This document shows, piece after piece, positions 16,886 through 26,989 of a stretch of 64,000 nt of DNA. Every line of letters starts with the position of its first letter. Position 1 is the first letter of the stretch. A program made the translations under genes and the position numbers. The notes under the pieces are model-generated. The model did not search any database. It saw nothing but the letters and a program-made list of their open reading frames with translations, and had not been told where the DNA came from. The stretch comes from Frigoribacterium sp. JB110 (GTDB taxonomy: Bacteria > Actinomycetota > Actinomycetes > Actinomycetales > Microbacteriaceae): contig NZ_FUIA01000027.1 in assembly GCF_900163665.1 (NCBI RefSeq), forward strand, positions 55,544 through 119,543. Direction: 5' to 3'.

Positions 16886-18754
16886 TCACTCACCGACCGG
16901 CGCCCGCACGAGCTCGTGGACGATCGTGCCCCACCCGACTGTGTGTGTCTGGGCGCGAGTCAGACCAGCGCGGGCGATCACATCCGCGAGTTCCGCCTCG
17001 GTGCGCAGGCCCGAGCCATGCACGGTGAGGGCGAGCAGGTCGGCCTCGCCGTCGTGCTCGTCGAGGTCGTCAGTGTCGAAGGTCTCCTCGACCAGCAGCA
17101 CGCGACCGCCGGGGGTAAGGTTCTCCGCTGCGCGGCGCAGCGCGTGTGCGGCATCATCGTCGGGCAGGGCTTTGAACCCGCGGCTGACGAGCACCGCATC
17201 CGCTTCCGGGCTGGGATCAAAGACCGTTTGCTCGACCACGCTCACCCGCGCGCGCTGCTGGTCTTCAGGGATAGTATCGGGCAGGTCGCGACGCAACCAG
17301 TCGGCCTGGGCGGGCAGTGCGCAGATCGTGATCCGTAGGTCGGGGTGGGCGGCGACGAACTCGCGAGCCTGGGCGCCCGCACCGCCGGAGTGGATTACCA
17401 GATGTTCCACACCGTTGTACAGGTCGGACTTCGCGATGGGCTCGGCCAGCGCGGTCTGAAACTTCGCCAGTCGTTCCAGATAGCGGTCCTCGTAGTCCTG
17501 CTCGGTCCGAACATCGCCGTAAGACTGACCCGTGACGGAGGCATAGGAGGATTCCCCTGTGCGGATCGACTCCGTCAAGCCGTAGATGCCGAGCATTTCG
17601 CGCCCTGCCACCCCGGCCGGATGCAGGGACTCGGCGATGAACTCGAGGGTCAGCACCTCACCCACTGGCGTCAGACCGTAGTGGTTCGGTGTGGTCTCGG
17701 TCAGCACATCCAAGGTGTGCAGATAGCGCAGCAGTTTGCCCAGTGCCCGCTCATCAGCACCGGCCTGGGCGGCGAGGTCGGTCACGCTGGTTGTACCGCG
17801 GGAAATCAGCTCGGGGACGCCGAGTTCGACGGCGCTGCGGATCGCGATCGGCGCGATCAGCTCAGTCAGATCATGGAGCTTCTCGAACGGGGTTTTCGTC
17901 TTCTCGGGGTCGGGCACCGCCGCATCCGCCTCCAGGGCGACGACCTCGCCACGACGCCAATACCCGGTAAACTCGATGTCCTCCTTCGGCACACCCCGGT
18001 CCTCGACCAGATGGCGCCGGATATTTCGCACTGCCGTCTGCTCCCCAGCCACCCACGCGAACGGCCTGCCCTCCCACCAGCCGCAGTTCCTGACCGCATC
18101 TATCAGCAGCGTAGACGTGCCGGCCTCGGCACCATCGCGCACAAGCCAAGTTACCTCGACACCGGGCAGTTCACGCAGCTCCTGGCGGTGTTCTTCCTCG
18201 GCGATCTCAATGAACACCTGCGCCCTCGTGTCCTCGGGCATCTCTTCGAGGAGACGGGCCATCGCGGGGAGCGCCGTGTCGTCTCCGGCAACCAGAAGCC
18301 AGTCGGCATCCTCCGGAAACGCACGAGACGAACTCGGGCCGCCGAAGTGGACGCGGTCGCCCACTTGGGCACGGTACGCCCAGGTTGTCGCGGTGCCCAC
18401 ACCGTGCTTGACGAAGTCCACGTCCAGCTCGCGAGCCTCGACGTCCCAGCGACGCACCGTGTAGACCCTCGTGAGTGGACGAGGGTCTCTTGGCATGTCC
18501 AGGCCCTTTTCCTTCTGCACCGGCAGCACTGGCTCGGCCTCGCCGGGGTAGCGGAACACTAGCCGGATATCGTCGTCGAACCCGGGAGAGTTGAACGCGG
18601 GCTGCGGGAAACCGTTCGCTGAGGTGAACGCACCCAGCTGCTCCCCGGCCAGCGTGATCCGCCGCATCCCCGGCGTCAGATCCACCACCCGAACAATCTC
18701 TACCTCCCGCAAGGTCAAGGGGCGCACAGTGATACGGCGTGAAGTCTTCGGCAT
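16886..18754 (-). CDS. Siderophore-interacting protein (ferric-siderophore reductase) fused to an O-methyltransferase-like domain
   Basis: A 622-residue protein in two parts. Residues 1 to about 275 are an FAD-binding siderophore-interacting protein: VVDLTPGMRRITLAG, the flavin motif TRVYTVRRWD, DRVHFGGPSSS, DWLLVAGDDTALPAMARLLE and WVAGEQTAVRNIRRHL, ending in FTGYWRRG. These enzymes reduce ferric siderophores in the cytoplasm to release iron. Residues of about 290-622 resemble class I plant-type/acetylserotonin O-methyltransferases: a dimerization/winged-helix part (LIAPIAIRSAVELGVPELI) and a Rossmann part ending RAAENLTPGGRVLLVEE. The AdoMet motif I reads VIHSGGAGAQ, so the usual acidic residue before the glycines is missing and the second half may be weakly active or non-catalytic. 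It is first in the uptake operon, downstream of an iron box. Confidence 0.88.
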   Translation of the reverse strand: MPKTSRRITVRPLTLREVEIVRVVDLTPGMRRITLAGEQLGAFTSANGFPQPAFNSPGFDDDIRLVFRYPGEAEPVLPVQKEKGLDMPRDPRPLTRVYTVRRWDVEARELDVDFVKHGVGTATTWAYRAQVGDRVHFGGPSSSRAFPEDADWLLVAGDDTALPAMARLLEEMPEDTRAQVFIEIAEEEHRQELRELPGVEVTWLVRDGAEAGTSTLLIDAVRNCGWWEGRPFAWVAGEQTAVRNIRRHLVEDRGVPKEDIEFTGYWRRGEVVALEADAAVPDPEKTKTPFEKLHDLTELIAPIAIRSAVELGVPELISRGTTSVTDLAAQAGADERALGKLLRYLHTLDVLTETTPNHYGLTPVGEVLTLEFIAESLHPAGVAGREMLGIYGLTESIRTGESSYASVTGQSYGDVRTEQDYEDRYLERLAKFQTALAEPIAKSDLYNGVEHLVIHSGGAGAQAREFVAAHPDLRITICALPAQADWLRRDLPDTIPEDQQRARVSVVEQTVFDPSPEADAVLVSRGFKALPDDDAAHALRRAAENLTPGGRVLLVEETFDTDDLDEHDGEADLLALTVHGSGLRTEAELADVIARAGLTRAQTHTVGWGTIVHELVRAPVGE

Positions 18755-18863
18755 GCTGAGAACGGTTCCTTCTCATGGCTACGTGGTGCGATACGTGCGC
18801 GGCATCAATGCGGGTGATGATGTTGACCGCGAACCAGGACACCACTGCAACGGTGAACAGAAG

Positions 18864-18882
18864 TTAGCGTAGCATAACCTTA
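18864..18882. promoter_or_regulatory. DtxR/IdeR-type iron box in the divergent promoter region
   Basis: TTAGCGTAGCATAACCTTA matches the DtxR consensus at 14 of 19 positions. It lies between the reductase/methyltransferase gene (start 18754, minus) and NRPS 2 (start 18980, plus). One site could control synthesis and uptake together. Confidence 0.65.
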
Positions 18883-18979
18883 TCTAGTCTCCCAGGCGCT
18901 TGCTGCCTGTCGTCAAGGCAAGCGTCATCAGCAAGACGCGTATCCGATCTTTGAATCGAGAGTTTGGGGTGGTATCTCC

Positions 18980-21900
18980 GTGACGAACCTTGATCGTTTA
19001 GAGCTGACCGCGAGCCAGCGCGGCGGGTGGGTGGCCCAGAGATTGGTTCCGGGGTCTGCCGCGTTCGGTGTCGGTCAATTGATCTGGCTGAACGGCGCGG
19101 TCGATGTAGTCCGGTTCGCAGCTTCTGTCGAAGCCGTCTTCGCGGAGACGGATGCGTTGCGCGTTCGTTTCGACGAGGATGACGGGGTTCCTTTTCAGTA
19201 CATCGACACGTCGAAGGTTCTTCAGACGAAGATCGCCGACACGGAGCTCGACGACGAACAGGTGCGGGCGGTGGCTCGACAGCAGCTCGTCGAGATGACC
19301 TTGGCTTCCCCCGAGCCATCCACCTGTTCGACGCTCCTTCGTCGCTCGGACGGTAATTGGGCGTGGCTGCTTACGTCCAATGTTCTGTTGCTCGATGGCT
19401 ACAGCATCTCGCTGTTCATCCGCCGTGTGGCCGAGGTTTACGCTGCAACACAGGAAGGTAGTACGGTCCCAGACCGTTGGTTCGGTCGTTTGGAAGAAGT
19501 CGCGGACACCACGAATCTGGCGCCTGAACTCGACACAAGTATGGAGCACTGGGGCTCCATACTTGAAATCGACTCCGTTGAACGGGAGGGATCTGCTAGG
19601 AGCCTTTCTGAGATCTTCGCGTTTTCTTATCAGCCGAGCCTCGTTCCGATTGGTGACGAGACCTATGCGCAGCTCCAAGGGCTCGCGCGGAGGCTCAAAG
19701 TCTCTTGGGCCGATCTCGTGATCGCTTTGTGGGGCGTTTACACCGCTTCCGCTGAACGGCGCGATTACATAGCTGTTCGTGTTCCCATGATGCTACGAGA
19801 CAACCCCGTGTCGTTGAGGACGCCAAGCGCGGTCTCGCGGGCAATCCCGATTGTCGTGAAAATCAGTCCCTACCGCACCTTTTCAAGAATGGTCGAGGCG
19901 GTTGCGGATCAGTTGAAGAACTCGCGGCGTCACATGGCTGTTCAAGATCATCAGATCGCTCGTTTGTGGCCGGGCGGACAAGCGTCGTATCTTGCGGTTC
20001 CGACGATTAATATCAGGATCTTCGAGTCGGTGTCGCGTTTCGGTGATGTCGTTGCGATCCCGGAAACGATCAGTCCCGGCCCGGTGGGGTCCGTTGACCT
20101 TGCAGTCTATCGCGATCCGGAGTCCGGAATCCGACTCGAGGTATCTGCGGACCCTACGGCCGGCGATTCGCTATTGCACGCTAGACAGTTCGGACGCTTC
20201 CTTGACGATGCCGTCAACGGGTCTCCGTATCGAACATTGTACGAGCTGCGAGCCGAGTCGGTGCCACACGATGACCTCCTAGATTCGACATGGTCGGCAG
20301 GCGGAGCGCTTGCGATTCCGGAGGTGACACTTGATCGGTTGATACGCGACCGGGTGAGAGAGACTCCGGACGCAGTCGCAGTGATCGCCGACAACGTTGA
20401 TGCTGCTGGTACGCATGCGGCGAATCCCGTAGTGCTGACGTATAGGGAACTGGACGCGCAGATTAATGCGATCGCACAGTTGCTTGCGGAGAATGGTGTG
20501 CGTGTAGGGGATCGAGTCGCACTCGCGTTGTCTCGGTCAGCCGATCAGGTGGTGGGGCTGGCCGGGGTGATTCGTGCGGGGGCCGCCTACGTTCTTATCG
20601 ATCCGGGCTATCCCGCCGAGCGAGTCCGGCACATTCTTCAGGACGCTGCACCGACTGCGGTGGTCACTGACCAGCGCACCGCGGACACGCACGCTGACTT
20701 GCTGATCGAAGACCTCGTTCACACGTTGCTGATCGATAACGAGCAGATTCAACAGTCCCTCGACACTGGCGTGAGCGAACCGCCAAGGCTCGAACCTTCC
20801 GTTGTCCCGGCTGATACAGCGTGCGTGGTTTTTACGTCGGGGACAACGGGGCGTCCGAAGGGTGTTGCCATTTCCCATCGAGCGCTAGTGAACCGGCTGA
20901 CCTGGGGCATCCAGCGACTGGGCTTGGATGAGACGAGCGTGGTGCTTTCCAAGAGCGGTGTCGGGTTCGTCGACGCGTCCACCGAGCTGCTTGGCCCGCT
21001 CGTCGCTGGCGGGACGGTGCGTATTCTCCCAGATCCCGTCGCGAAAGTCCCGCTGGCGTTGCGGGCGGCGATCCGTAAGCATCACGCCACGCACCTGTTG
21101 ACCGTCCCCACGCTCGGTGAGGCGTTGGCAGATCGGAACGTTCACGACGATCTGACGTCTCTGCGTCATTGGGTGTGTTCCGGGGAACGATTGACGCCTG
21201 CGGTGCGGGACAAGCTGCGGGCCGCGGCTCCGGCGGCGGCGTTGCACGATTTCTATGGATCCACCGAGGTCACCGGCGACGCGACCGCGGCAGAGGTGAG
21301 CAAAGGCTCGATGTCGATCGGGGGTCCGGTTCCGAACACCACCGCCTACGTGCTGGACTCCTGGTTGCGTCCGGTAGCACAAGGTACGGTCGGTGAGCTC
21401 TATGTCGGCGGGGTCCAACTGGCCCAGGGATACATCGGCCAGACCGGCCTGACGGCGGAGCGGTTCGTCGCGAACCCGTTCACCGACGCCGGACATCGGT
21501 TGTATCGCACAGGCGACCTGGTGAGGTGGAACCAGGACGGTCAACTCGAGTACCTCGGGCGCGGTGACGATCAGATCAACATCCGCGGGTTCCGGATCGA
21601 GCCTGATGAAGTTCGCGCCGTCCTCGAACAGCACGAGTTGGTGTCTAGCGCTGTGGTAGTGGCGTTGGATCATCCCGCGGGAGGAAAGTACCTGGCCGCT
21701 TATGCCACCCTCACCGGTGAGGCACCACGGGATGACTCTGTGCTCGGCGCGGTGCTGCGGGAACATGCCCGGCGCGTGTTGCCGGAGTACATGGTTCCTG
21801 CTGCCGTGACGATGTTGGACACGTTCCCGTTGACCGCGAACGGGAAACTTGACCGGCACGCGCTGCCTGCACCTGCTCTCGGTGCCGCGACAGCGGCTGG

Positions 21901-24900
21901 GCGTGCGCCCGAGACTGACACCGAGCTCACGCTGGCGCGCGTGTTCGCGGATGTTCTCCACCTGGGTGATGATGTCACGCTTTCTACCGACGACAATTTC
22001 TTCCAGCTCGGTGGACATTCGTTGTTGGCGACAAGGGTGGTCGCGCGTGCGAATGGGGCGCTCGCTTCGGCGTTGACTCTGAGGGATGTGTTCGATCGTC
22101 CCACGATCGCTGGTCTTGCGACAGTCGTCGATGCTTCTCGTGAGGGTCGGGCTGACCCGGCGTGGGCCCCGCGGGTGGGTGACCTTGCGCGGCCGGGTGT
22201 GTTGCCAGTGTCTTATGGCCAGCAGTCGTTGTGGTTGATCGAACAGCTCGGTGGCCCAGGTTCTCGGTATGTGGTGCCGGTTGTGCGGCGTTTGTCCGGC
22301 GAATTGGACGAGCAGGCAATATGCCTGGCGGTGCGAGATGTCGTATCCCGGCATGAGGCATTGCGGACGTTGATCGTGGAAGAGGAGGGTGACCTGCGGC
22401 AGGTGATCGTGCCCGCCGACGCAGCTGCAACGACCCTGCCGCTCATTGTGGAGGACCTGACCGGCGCAGGCGAGGCCGTAGTGGATGCGCACGTCGCGGA
22501 GCACGTGGAGCGCGGGTTCGACCTCGCAGCTGACATCCCAATCCGAACGGCTCTGCTACGCACCGCCGCAAGAGAGTGGATTCTGGTGCTGGCGTTGCAT
22601 CACCACGCGATCGATGAGTGGTCGTTCCCCTCACTGCTGGGAGACCTCTCCGCCGCCTACCGTGCCCGCGTCGCGGGCAAGGAACCGGAGTGGCTGCCGT
22701 TGCCGGTGCAGTACGCGGACTACGCGCTCTGGCAACGGGAAGTTCTCGGCGACCCCGCCGACCCCGACTCCGAGCTCAGCGGGCACCTGCAGTATTGGCG
22801 GGAAGCACTTGCGAATGCTCCGACCGAGTCCACGATCAGCTTGGATCGGGCTCGGCCTGCCGAGCCCACCCATCGGGGTGAGGATGTCTCCTTCACCATA
22901 GACCTGGACACGACGACGGGCTTGCGGAAGGTCACGGAAGAGTTGGGTGTGACCACGTTCGTGATCGCCCAAGCGGCGACCGCCCTTGCTGTGTCCGCGC
23001 TCAGCGATACTGACGACGTGGTAGTCGGCTCCCCGGTGGGCGGGCGCACCGGAGACGGTGTCGAGGACGTCGTGGGGTACTTCGTCAACACCCTCCCCAT
23101 CCGCCACCGTCTCCACCCCGCCGACACACTCGCCGATGTGCTCCGGCACACCCAGGAGACGGTGCTGGACGGTTTCGCGCACCAGGCTGCGCCGTTCGAG
23201 CAGATCGCGAGCACGATCGGGGTGGAGCGGTCCGCGAACCGCAACCCAGTCTTCCAAGTCATGCTCACCCACCGGGTAGGTAGTGAAGATGCCGGGCCTA
23301 TGCTCCCTGGTATTGAGTCGGGTCGGTTCCCGGTGTCGCTAGGGGCAGCTAAGACCGACATCGAGCTTGTTATCAAGGAGACTTTGGACGGAATGGCCGG
23401 GTCCGTTACTTATGCTTCTGATCTGTTCGACTTGTCCACGATCAACAGATTCATTATTGGATTCCAGAGAATTCTCGAGGTTATTGCAACTCGGGCGGAT
23501 TCTCGGGTTTCGGATCTGGTTCTGCTTCCGACGGAGGACCGTGACCGGGTCGCCGCTTGGTCCACCGGTGCGGTTCTCAACTTGCCCGCGGTGACTCTCG
23601 ATTCGTTGCTGGGCGAGCAGGTCAGGTTGACTCCACGTGGCGTTGCGGTGGTCACCGATGATGGTGCCGAGTTGTCTTACGAGCAGCTCGATGCGCGGGT
23701 CAATGCCCTGGCTCACCTGCTGGTCACGCGTGGTGTGAATGTGGGGGGCCTGGTGGGTGTCCTCCTACCTCGTTCAGCGGATCTGATTGTCGCTCTTGTC
23801 GCAATTCTCCGCGCTGGAGGGGCGTATGTTCCGATTGATCCGGAGTACCCGGATGAGCGGCTATCGAACATCCTCGAAGACGCTATTCCTTCTGTAGTCC
23901 TCACTGACACCGCAACGGCGAAGACACACGAACAGGCATTGTCCGGAGTAGTGCGGGTTCTCCTCGACGACACCTCGGCCATTGAGATCCTGGACCAGGG
24001 TCGTTTGGATGCGCCGGTGCTGTCCCGCCCGGTGACGGTCGCCGATGGGATGGTGGTGATCTTCACGTCGGGGACCACGGGCCGCCCAAAGGGCACGGTG
24101 TTGACGCACGGGGCGGTGGCGAACCGGTTGGTTTCGGATCGTGAATTGTATGGTCTTGGCTCTCACGATCGGGTGTTGTTTAAGTCCCCCGTGACGTTCG
24201 ACTGGTCGATGCAGGAGATGTTCTTGCCGTTGTTGGCGGGCGCGACAGTGGTGGTCGCTGCCGATGGTGGTCATCGTGATCCGGAGTACTTGGCAAAGGT
24301 GATCGGTCGGCAGAGCGTGACGTTTGCGAATTTCGTACCGTCGATGTTGCAGGCGTTTATGGAGGCTGGTCCAGATCCTATTGCGCTTGCTTCGCTGCGG
24401 CGGCTGCATCTCTCTGGTGAGGGGTTACCCTCCTCGATGGCATTGGCCGCCGACGAATTGTTCTCCGAGGTCGTGTTGGAGAATATCTATGGCCCATCGG
24501 AGACTGCTATCACGGTGATGTCGGGGCGAATTGACCATGACCGGCTGACTGCTGGCGAGTTCGCGGGATTGATGCCAGTTGGACTCCCGCAGCACAACAC
24601 CCAAGTACATGTGTTGGATTCGTGCTTGCGCCAGGTGCCGGTGGGCGTCGTGGGCGAGTTGTATGTGGGTGGACCGCAACTGGGACGTGGGTACGCGGGC
24701 CGGCCGGGTTTGACTGCGGATCGGTTCGTCGCTGACCCGTTCAGCACCACCGGGGCGCGCTTGTATCGGTCGGGGGATCTCGTCCGGTGGAACGCTCGTG
24801 GTGAGTTGGAGATTCTGGGTCGGTCTGATGATCAGGTGAAGATTCGTGGTTTGCGGATCGAGCCCGACGAGATCCGCAGCGTGCTCGAGACCCATCCAGC

Positions 24901-26623
24901 TGTATCTGGTGCGAGGGCGGTCGCGTTAGATCACCCGGCGGGTGGGAAGTTCCTCGCCGCCTACGTCACTCTCGCTGACGGGGCAACTGCGAGCTACGAC
25001 TCCTCCTTCACCCAGACGCTGCGGGCGTACGCCAATGCGAGCCTGCCGGAATACATGGTTCCCACCACCGTCACCGTGCTTGACCAGTTTCCGGTCACTA
25101 CGAACGGGAAGCTCGACAGGCGCGCGCTCCCCACCCCCGACCTCAGTGCTGCCACCTCGGATGGGCGTGCGCCCGAGAGCGGTACCGAGGTCACGCTGGC
25201 GAGCGTGATCGCCGACGTACTCCACCTCGACGCCGAAGTGACCCTGTCGGTGGATGATGACTTCTTCCGCCTCGGCGGCGACAGCATCCTCTCGATCCAG
25301 GTGGTGCGCAGAGCCCGACGACAAGGGATAACGCTCAGAGTCCAAGACGTGTTCAACCAGCGCACCGTAGGAGCGCTGGCCGCGCTTGTCGATGCGACCC
25401 TGGAACCAGCCACACCCGCCCCGGCCGTGAGCCTTCCAACGTCTCCGACACTGTCTGCGCAACGGAAGTCGGGAGACGAGCCCAATGCATGGGTGCTGAC
25501 CGAGAAGGTTACGCTTCCCCTGGGTACAGCACCCGCGCGGGTGCGGCGGTCATTCCTCGACCTCATCGACACCGTCGATTCCTTGCGCCTGCGCGTGAAT
25601 CCGACGAACAGTCGGCTGTGGCTACAGGAGGTGCTGGCCCCCGGCGCTGCCGATCCGACTGAGCAGTGGGTCGATGCACCCGGTGGGCTAGCGATGCCGG
25701 AGCTGCGACAACTCGCCATCGAACGACTTGACGTGCTCGCGGGGTTGCCGATCGCCGCGGCCGCATCCGAGTCCGAGTCCGGGGACGCTCTACACGTGGT
25801 CATCGCTGTACATGCCGCTGCGGCCGATCGTCGCTCGCTGCACGAGCTGGTCGATGCTCTGTTCTCCGACGGGTCCCTGCCGCGGTTCGACAGCGTGGTG
25901 GCACTCCTGGAGGCCCTCGACGCCGCCGGTGCCGCGCTGGATTCCGCGACCAGCGACGCCTGGCTCACGTGCCTCGACATCGCCGCCGACGAGGGCGCGT
26001 TCGACGCCGACGGCTTCGCGGAGTTCGAGCTCGATGGCGACCTCACCATGTCCACGGTGAGGGATGCAGCGGCACAGGCGGCCGCTGCGATCACCGCTCC
26101 TGCAGCGACCTCGCATCCCGCTGTCGCTATGGAGGTCGATCTGCGCAACGCCGGCTCTCCGGGCGATCCCGGCACACAAGTCCTCGGTGCGCTGACGGCA
26201 AGCTACCCGCTGGCGTATGGCGGATCCCTTGCCGACGGGCACGATCCTGTCGAGTTCCCGCTGCTGCGGTACCACAACCGCGCGGGTCGCCGCACGCTGC
26301 GAAGAGCCGCAGACCCAGCGGTGCTCGTGACACGGCAGTACGGCGATCTGTCTGATCCGAGAGCTCGTGAGGGAGTGGAGCGGGTTCACCGCGTAGTGGT
26401 GCGCTACTACCTCGCCGACGATGCCGGACGCGTCACCGTGCTCGGCCTCGGAGCCGATGCTGCAACGGCCTTCGAGCGACGAGTGCGGGAGGAGATAGCG
26501 GTCCCCTTCCCTGATGCCGCGAATGAGCAGCCACTTGCGGAAGCTGCCAGCACAGGCGGGCGTGCTCCACACTACTCTCGCGGGCAAGCGGGGCCGCGGG
26601 CGGTGATCTCAGATGTTACGTGA
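18980..26623 (+). CDS. Non-ribosomal peptide synthetase 2 (C1-A1-PCP1-C2-A2-PCP2-degenerate E)
   Basis: Complete two-module siderophore synthetase of 2547 residues starting at GTG 18980. C1 (to about 20280) has SNVLLLDGYS in place of HHxxxDG and so lacks the catalytic His. A1 (about 20330-21880) has GFVDASTELL and FYGSTEVTGD; its pocket reads V-D-T-T-V-S-F-G-D-K, beta-alanine-like. PCP1 has GGHSLLATRVV near 22010. C2 has HHHAIDEWS near 22605. A2 (about 23590-25130) has FDWSMQEMF and IYGPSETAITV, code D-W-Q-N-H-S-I-I-T-K, unassigned. PCP2 is GGDSILSIQVV, the Asp form typical before epimerization domains. The last 390 residues look like an epimerization domain (LGALTASYPLAYGG for the VGWFTxxYP motif), but the HHxxxDG site reads VHAAAADRRS. 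There is no thioesterase, so release must occur elsewhere. Confidence 0.95.
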   Translation: MTNLDRLELTASQRGGWVAQRLVPGSAAFGVGQLIWLNGAVDVVRFAASVEAVFAETDALRVRFDEDDGVPFQYIDTSKVLQTKIADTELDDEQVRAVARQQLVEMTLASPEPSTCSTLLRRSDGNWAWLLTSNVLLLDGYSISLFIRRVAEVYAATQEGSTVPDRWFGRLEEVADTTNLAPELDTSMEHWGSILEIDSVEREGSARSLSEIFAFSYQPSLVPIGDETYAQLQGLARRLKVSWADLVIALWGVYTASAERRDYIAVRVPMMLRDNPVSLRTPSAVSRAIPIVVKISPYRTFSRMVEAVADQLKNSRRHMAVQDHQIARLWPGGQASYLAVPTINIRIFESVSRFGDVVAIPETISPGPVGSVDLAVYRDPESGIRLEVSADPTAGDSLLHARQFGRFLDDAVNGSPYRTLYELRAESVPHDDLLDSTWSAGGALAIPEVTLDRLIRDRVRETPDAVAVIADNVDAAGTHAANPVVLTYRELDAQINAIAQLLAENGVRVGDRVALALSRSADQVVGLAGVIRAGAAYVLIDPGYPAERVRHILQDAAPTAVVTDQRTADTHADLLIEDLVHTLLIDNEQIQQSLDTGVSEPPRLEPSVVPADTACVVFTSGTTGRPKGVAISHRALVNRLTWGIQRLGLDETSVVLSKSGVGFVDASTELLGPLVAGGTVRILPDPVAKVPLALRAAIRKHHATHLLTVPTLGEALADRNVHDDLTSLRHWVCSGERLTPAVRDKLRAAAPAAALHDFYGSTEVTGDATAAEVSKGSMSIGGPVPNTTAYVLDSWLRPVAQGTVGELYVGGVQLAQGYIGQTGLTAERFVANPFTDAGHRLYRTGDLVRWNQDGQLEYLGRGDDQINIRGFRIEPDEVRAVLEQHELVSSAVVVALDHPAGGKYLAAYATLTGEAPRDDSVLGAVLREHARRVLPEYMVPAAVTMLDTFPLTANGKLDRHALPAPALGAATAAGRAPETDTELTLARVFADVLHLGDDVTLSTDDNFFQLGGHSLLATRVVARANGALASALTLRDVFDRPTIAGLATVVDASREGRADPAWAPRVGDLARPGVLPVSYGQQSLWLIEQLGGPGSRYVVPVVRRLSGELDEQAICLAVRDVVSRHEALRTLIVEEEGDLRQVIVPADAAATTLPLIVEDLTGAGEAVVDAHVAEHVERGFDLAADIPIRTALLRTAAREWILVLALHHHAIDEWSFPSLLGDLSAAYRARVAGKEPEWLPLPVQYADYALWQREVLGDPADPDSELSGHLQYWREALANAPTESTISLDRARPAEPTHRGEDVSFTIDLDTTTGLRKVTEELGVTTFVIAQAATALAVSALSDTDDVVVGSPVGGRTGDGVEDVVGYFVNTLPIRHRLHPADTLADVLRHTQETVLDGFAHQAAPFEQIASTIGVERSANRNPVFQVMLTHRVGSEDAGPMLPGIESGRFPVSLGAAKTDIELVIKETLDGMAGSVTYASDLFDLSTINRFIIGFQRILEVIATRADSRVSDLVLLPTEDRDRVAAWSTGAVLNLPAVTLDSLLGEQVRLTPRGVAVVTDDGAELSYEQLDARVNALAHLLVTRGVNVGGLVGVLLPRSADLIVALVAILRAGGAYVPIDPEYPDERLSNILEDAIPSVVLTDTATAKTHEQALSGVVRVLLDDTSAIEILDQGRLDAPVLSRPVTVADGMVVIFTSGTTGRPKGTVLTHGAVANRLVSDRELYGLGSHDRVLFKSPVTFDWSMQEMFLPLLAGATVVVAADGGHRDPEYLAKVIGRQSVTFANFVPSMLQAFMEAGPDPIALASLRRLHLSGEGLPSSMALAADELFSEVVLENIYGPSETAITVMSGRIDHDRLTAGEFAGLMPVGLPQHNTQVHVLDSCLRQVPVGVVGELYVGGPQLGRGYAGRPGLTADRFVADPFSTTGARLYRSGDLVRWNARGELEILGRSDDQVKIRGLRIEPDEIRSVLETHPAVSGARAVALDHPAGGKFLAAYVTLADGATASYDSSFTQTLRAYANASLPEYMVPTTVTVLDQFPVTTNGKLDRRALPTPDLSAATSDGRAPESGTEVTLASVIADVLHLDAEVTLSVDDDFFRLGGDSILSIQVVRRARRQGITLRVQDVFNQRTVGALAALVDATLEPATPAPAVSLPTSPTLSAQRKSGDEPNAWVLTEKVTLPLGTAPARVRRSFLDLIDTVDSLRLRVNPTNSRLWLQEVLAPGAADPTEQWVDAPGGLAMPELRQLAIERLDVLAGLPIAAAASESESGDALHVVIAVHAAAADRRSLHELVDALFSDGSLPRFDSVVALLEALDAAGAALDSATSDAWLTCLDIAADEGAFDADGFAEFELDGDLTMSTVRDAAAQAAAAITAPAATSHPAVAMEVDLRNAGSPGDPGTQVLGALTASYPLAYGGSLADGHDPVEFPLLRYHNRAGRRTLRRAADPAVLVTRQYGDLSDPRAREGVERVHRVVVRYYLADDAGRVTVLGLGADAATAFERRVREEIAVPFPDAANEQPLAEAASTGGRAPHYSRGQAGPRAVISDVT

Positions 26624-26699
26624 TAAGACCTGGTCGAGGCAGCCCGGCACGATGCGGGGTCGTGTCCCAGGCCGTCGATGCGGTTGTCGCCATCGACGG

Positions 26700-26989
26700 G
26701 CACGTCACTTGGACACGTAGGTCAGTAACTCGGGCTCGTCGGCAAGCAGGTAGGACATGATGATGAACCAGATCGCCGGGGTTCGCGAGGTGCGCGGCCC
26801 GCGCCGCTCACGTCACCGTTGATGCAGATGTGCCCAGTACCGACCAGGCGGGTGATCACGTGGGTCTCGATGCGCGCCGTGGGTGATGTCGACGACCAGC
26901 ACCCCGCCCTGGGCCAAGCCCGCGGCGCGGACGAGGTCTTCGTCGATGGTGATGGAGCCGACGTAGTCCAGGATCGCCACCCCTTTCAT
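26700..26989 (-). pseudogene. Degraded second copy of aspartate 1-decarboxylase (panD)
   Basis: The minus strand encodes DYVGSITIDEDLVRAAGL, nearly identical to the intact PanD at 38414-38827 and including its Gly-Ser self-cleavage site. The following part, matching ARIETYVIT, GHICING and VIIMSYLLADE, is present only with frame changes. The N terminus is replaced (MKGVAILD instead of the KIHRATITQ region). DNA similarity to the intact gene covers about 290 bp. It lies just behind NRPS 2, facing it. It looks like a duplicate or recombination remnant. Nothing else is visible between 26990 and 27204. Confidence 0.8.
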
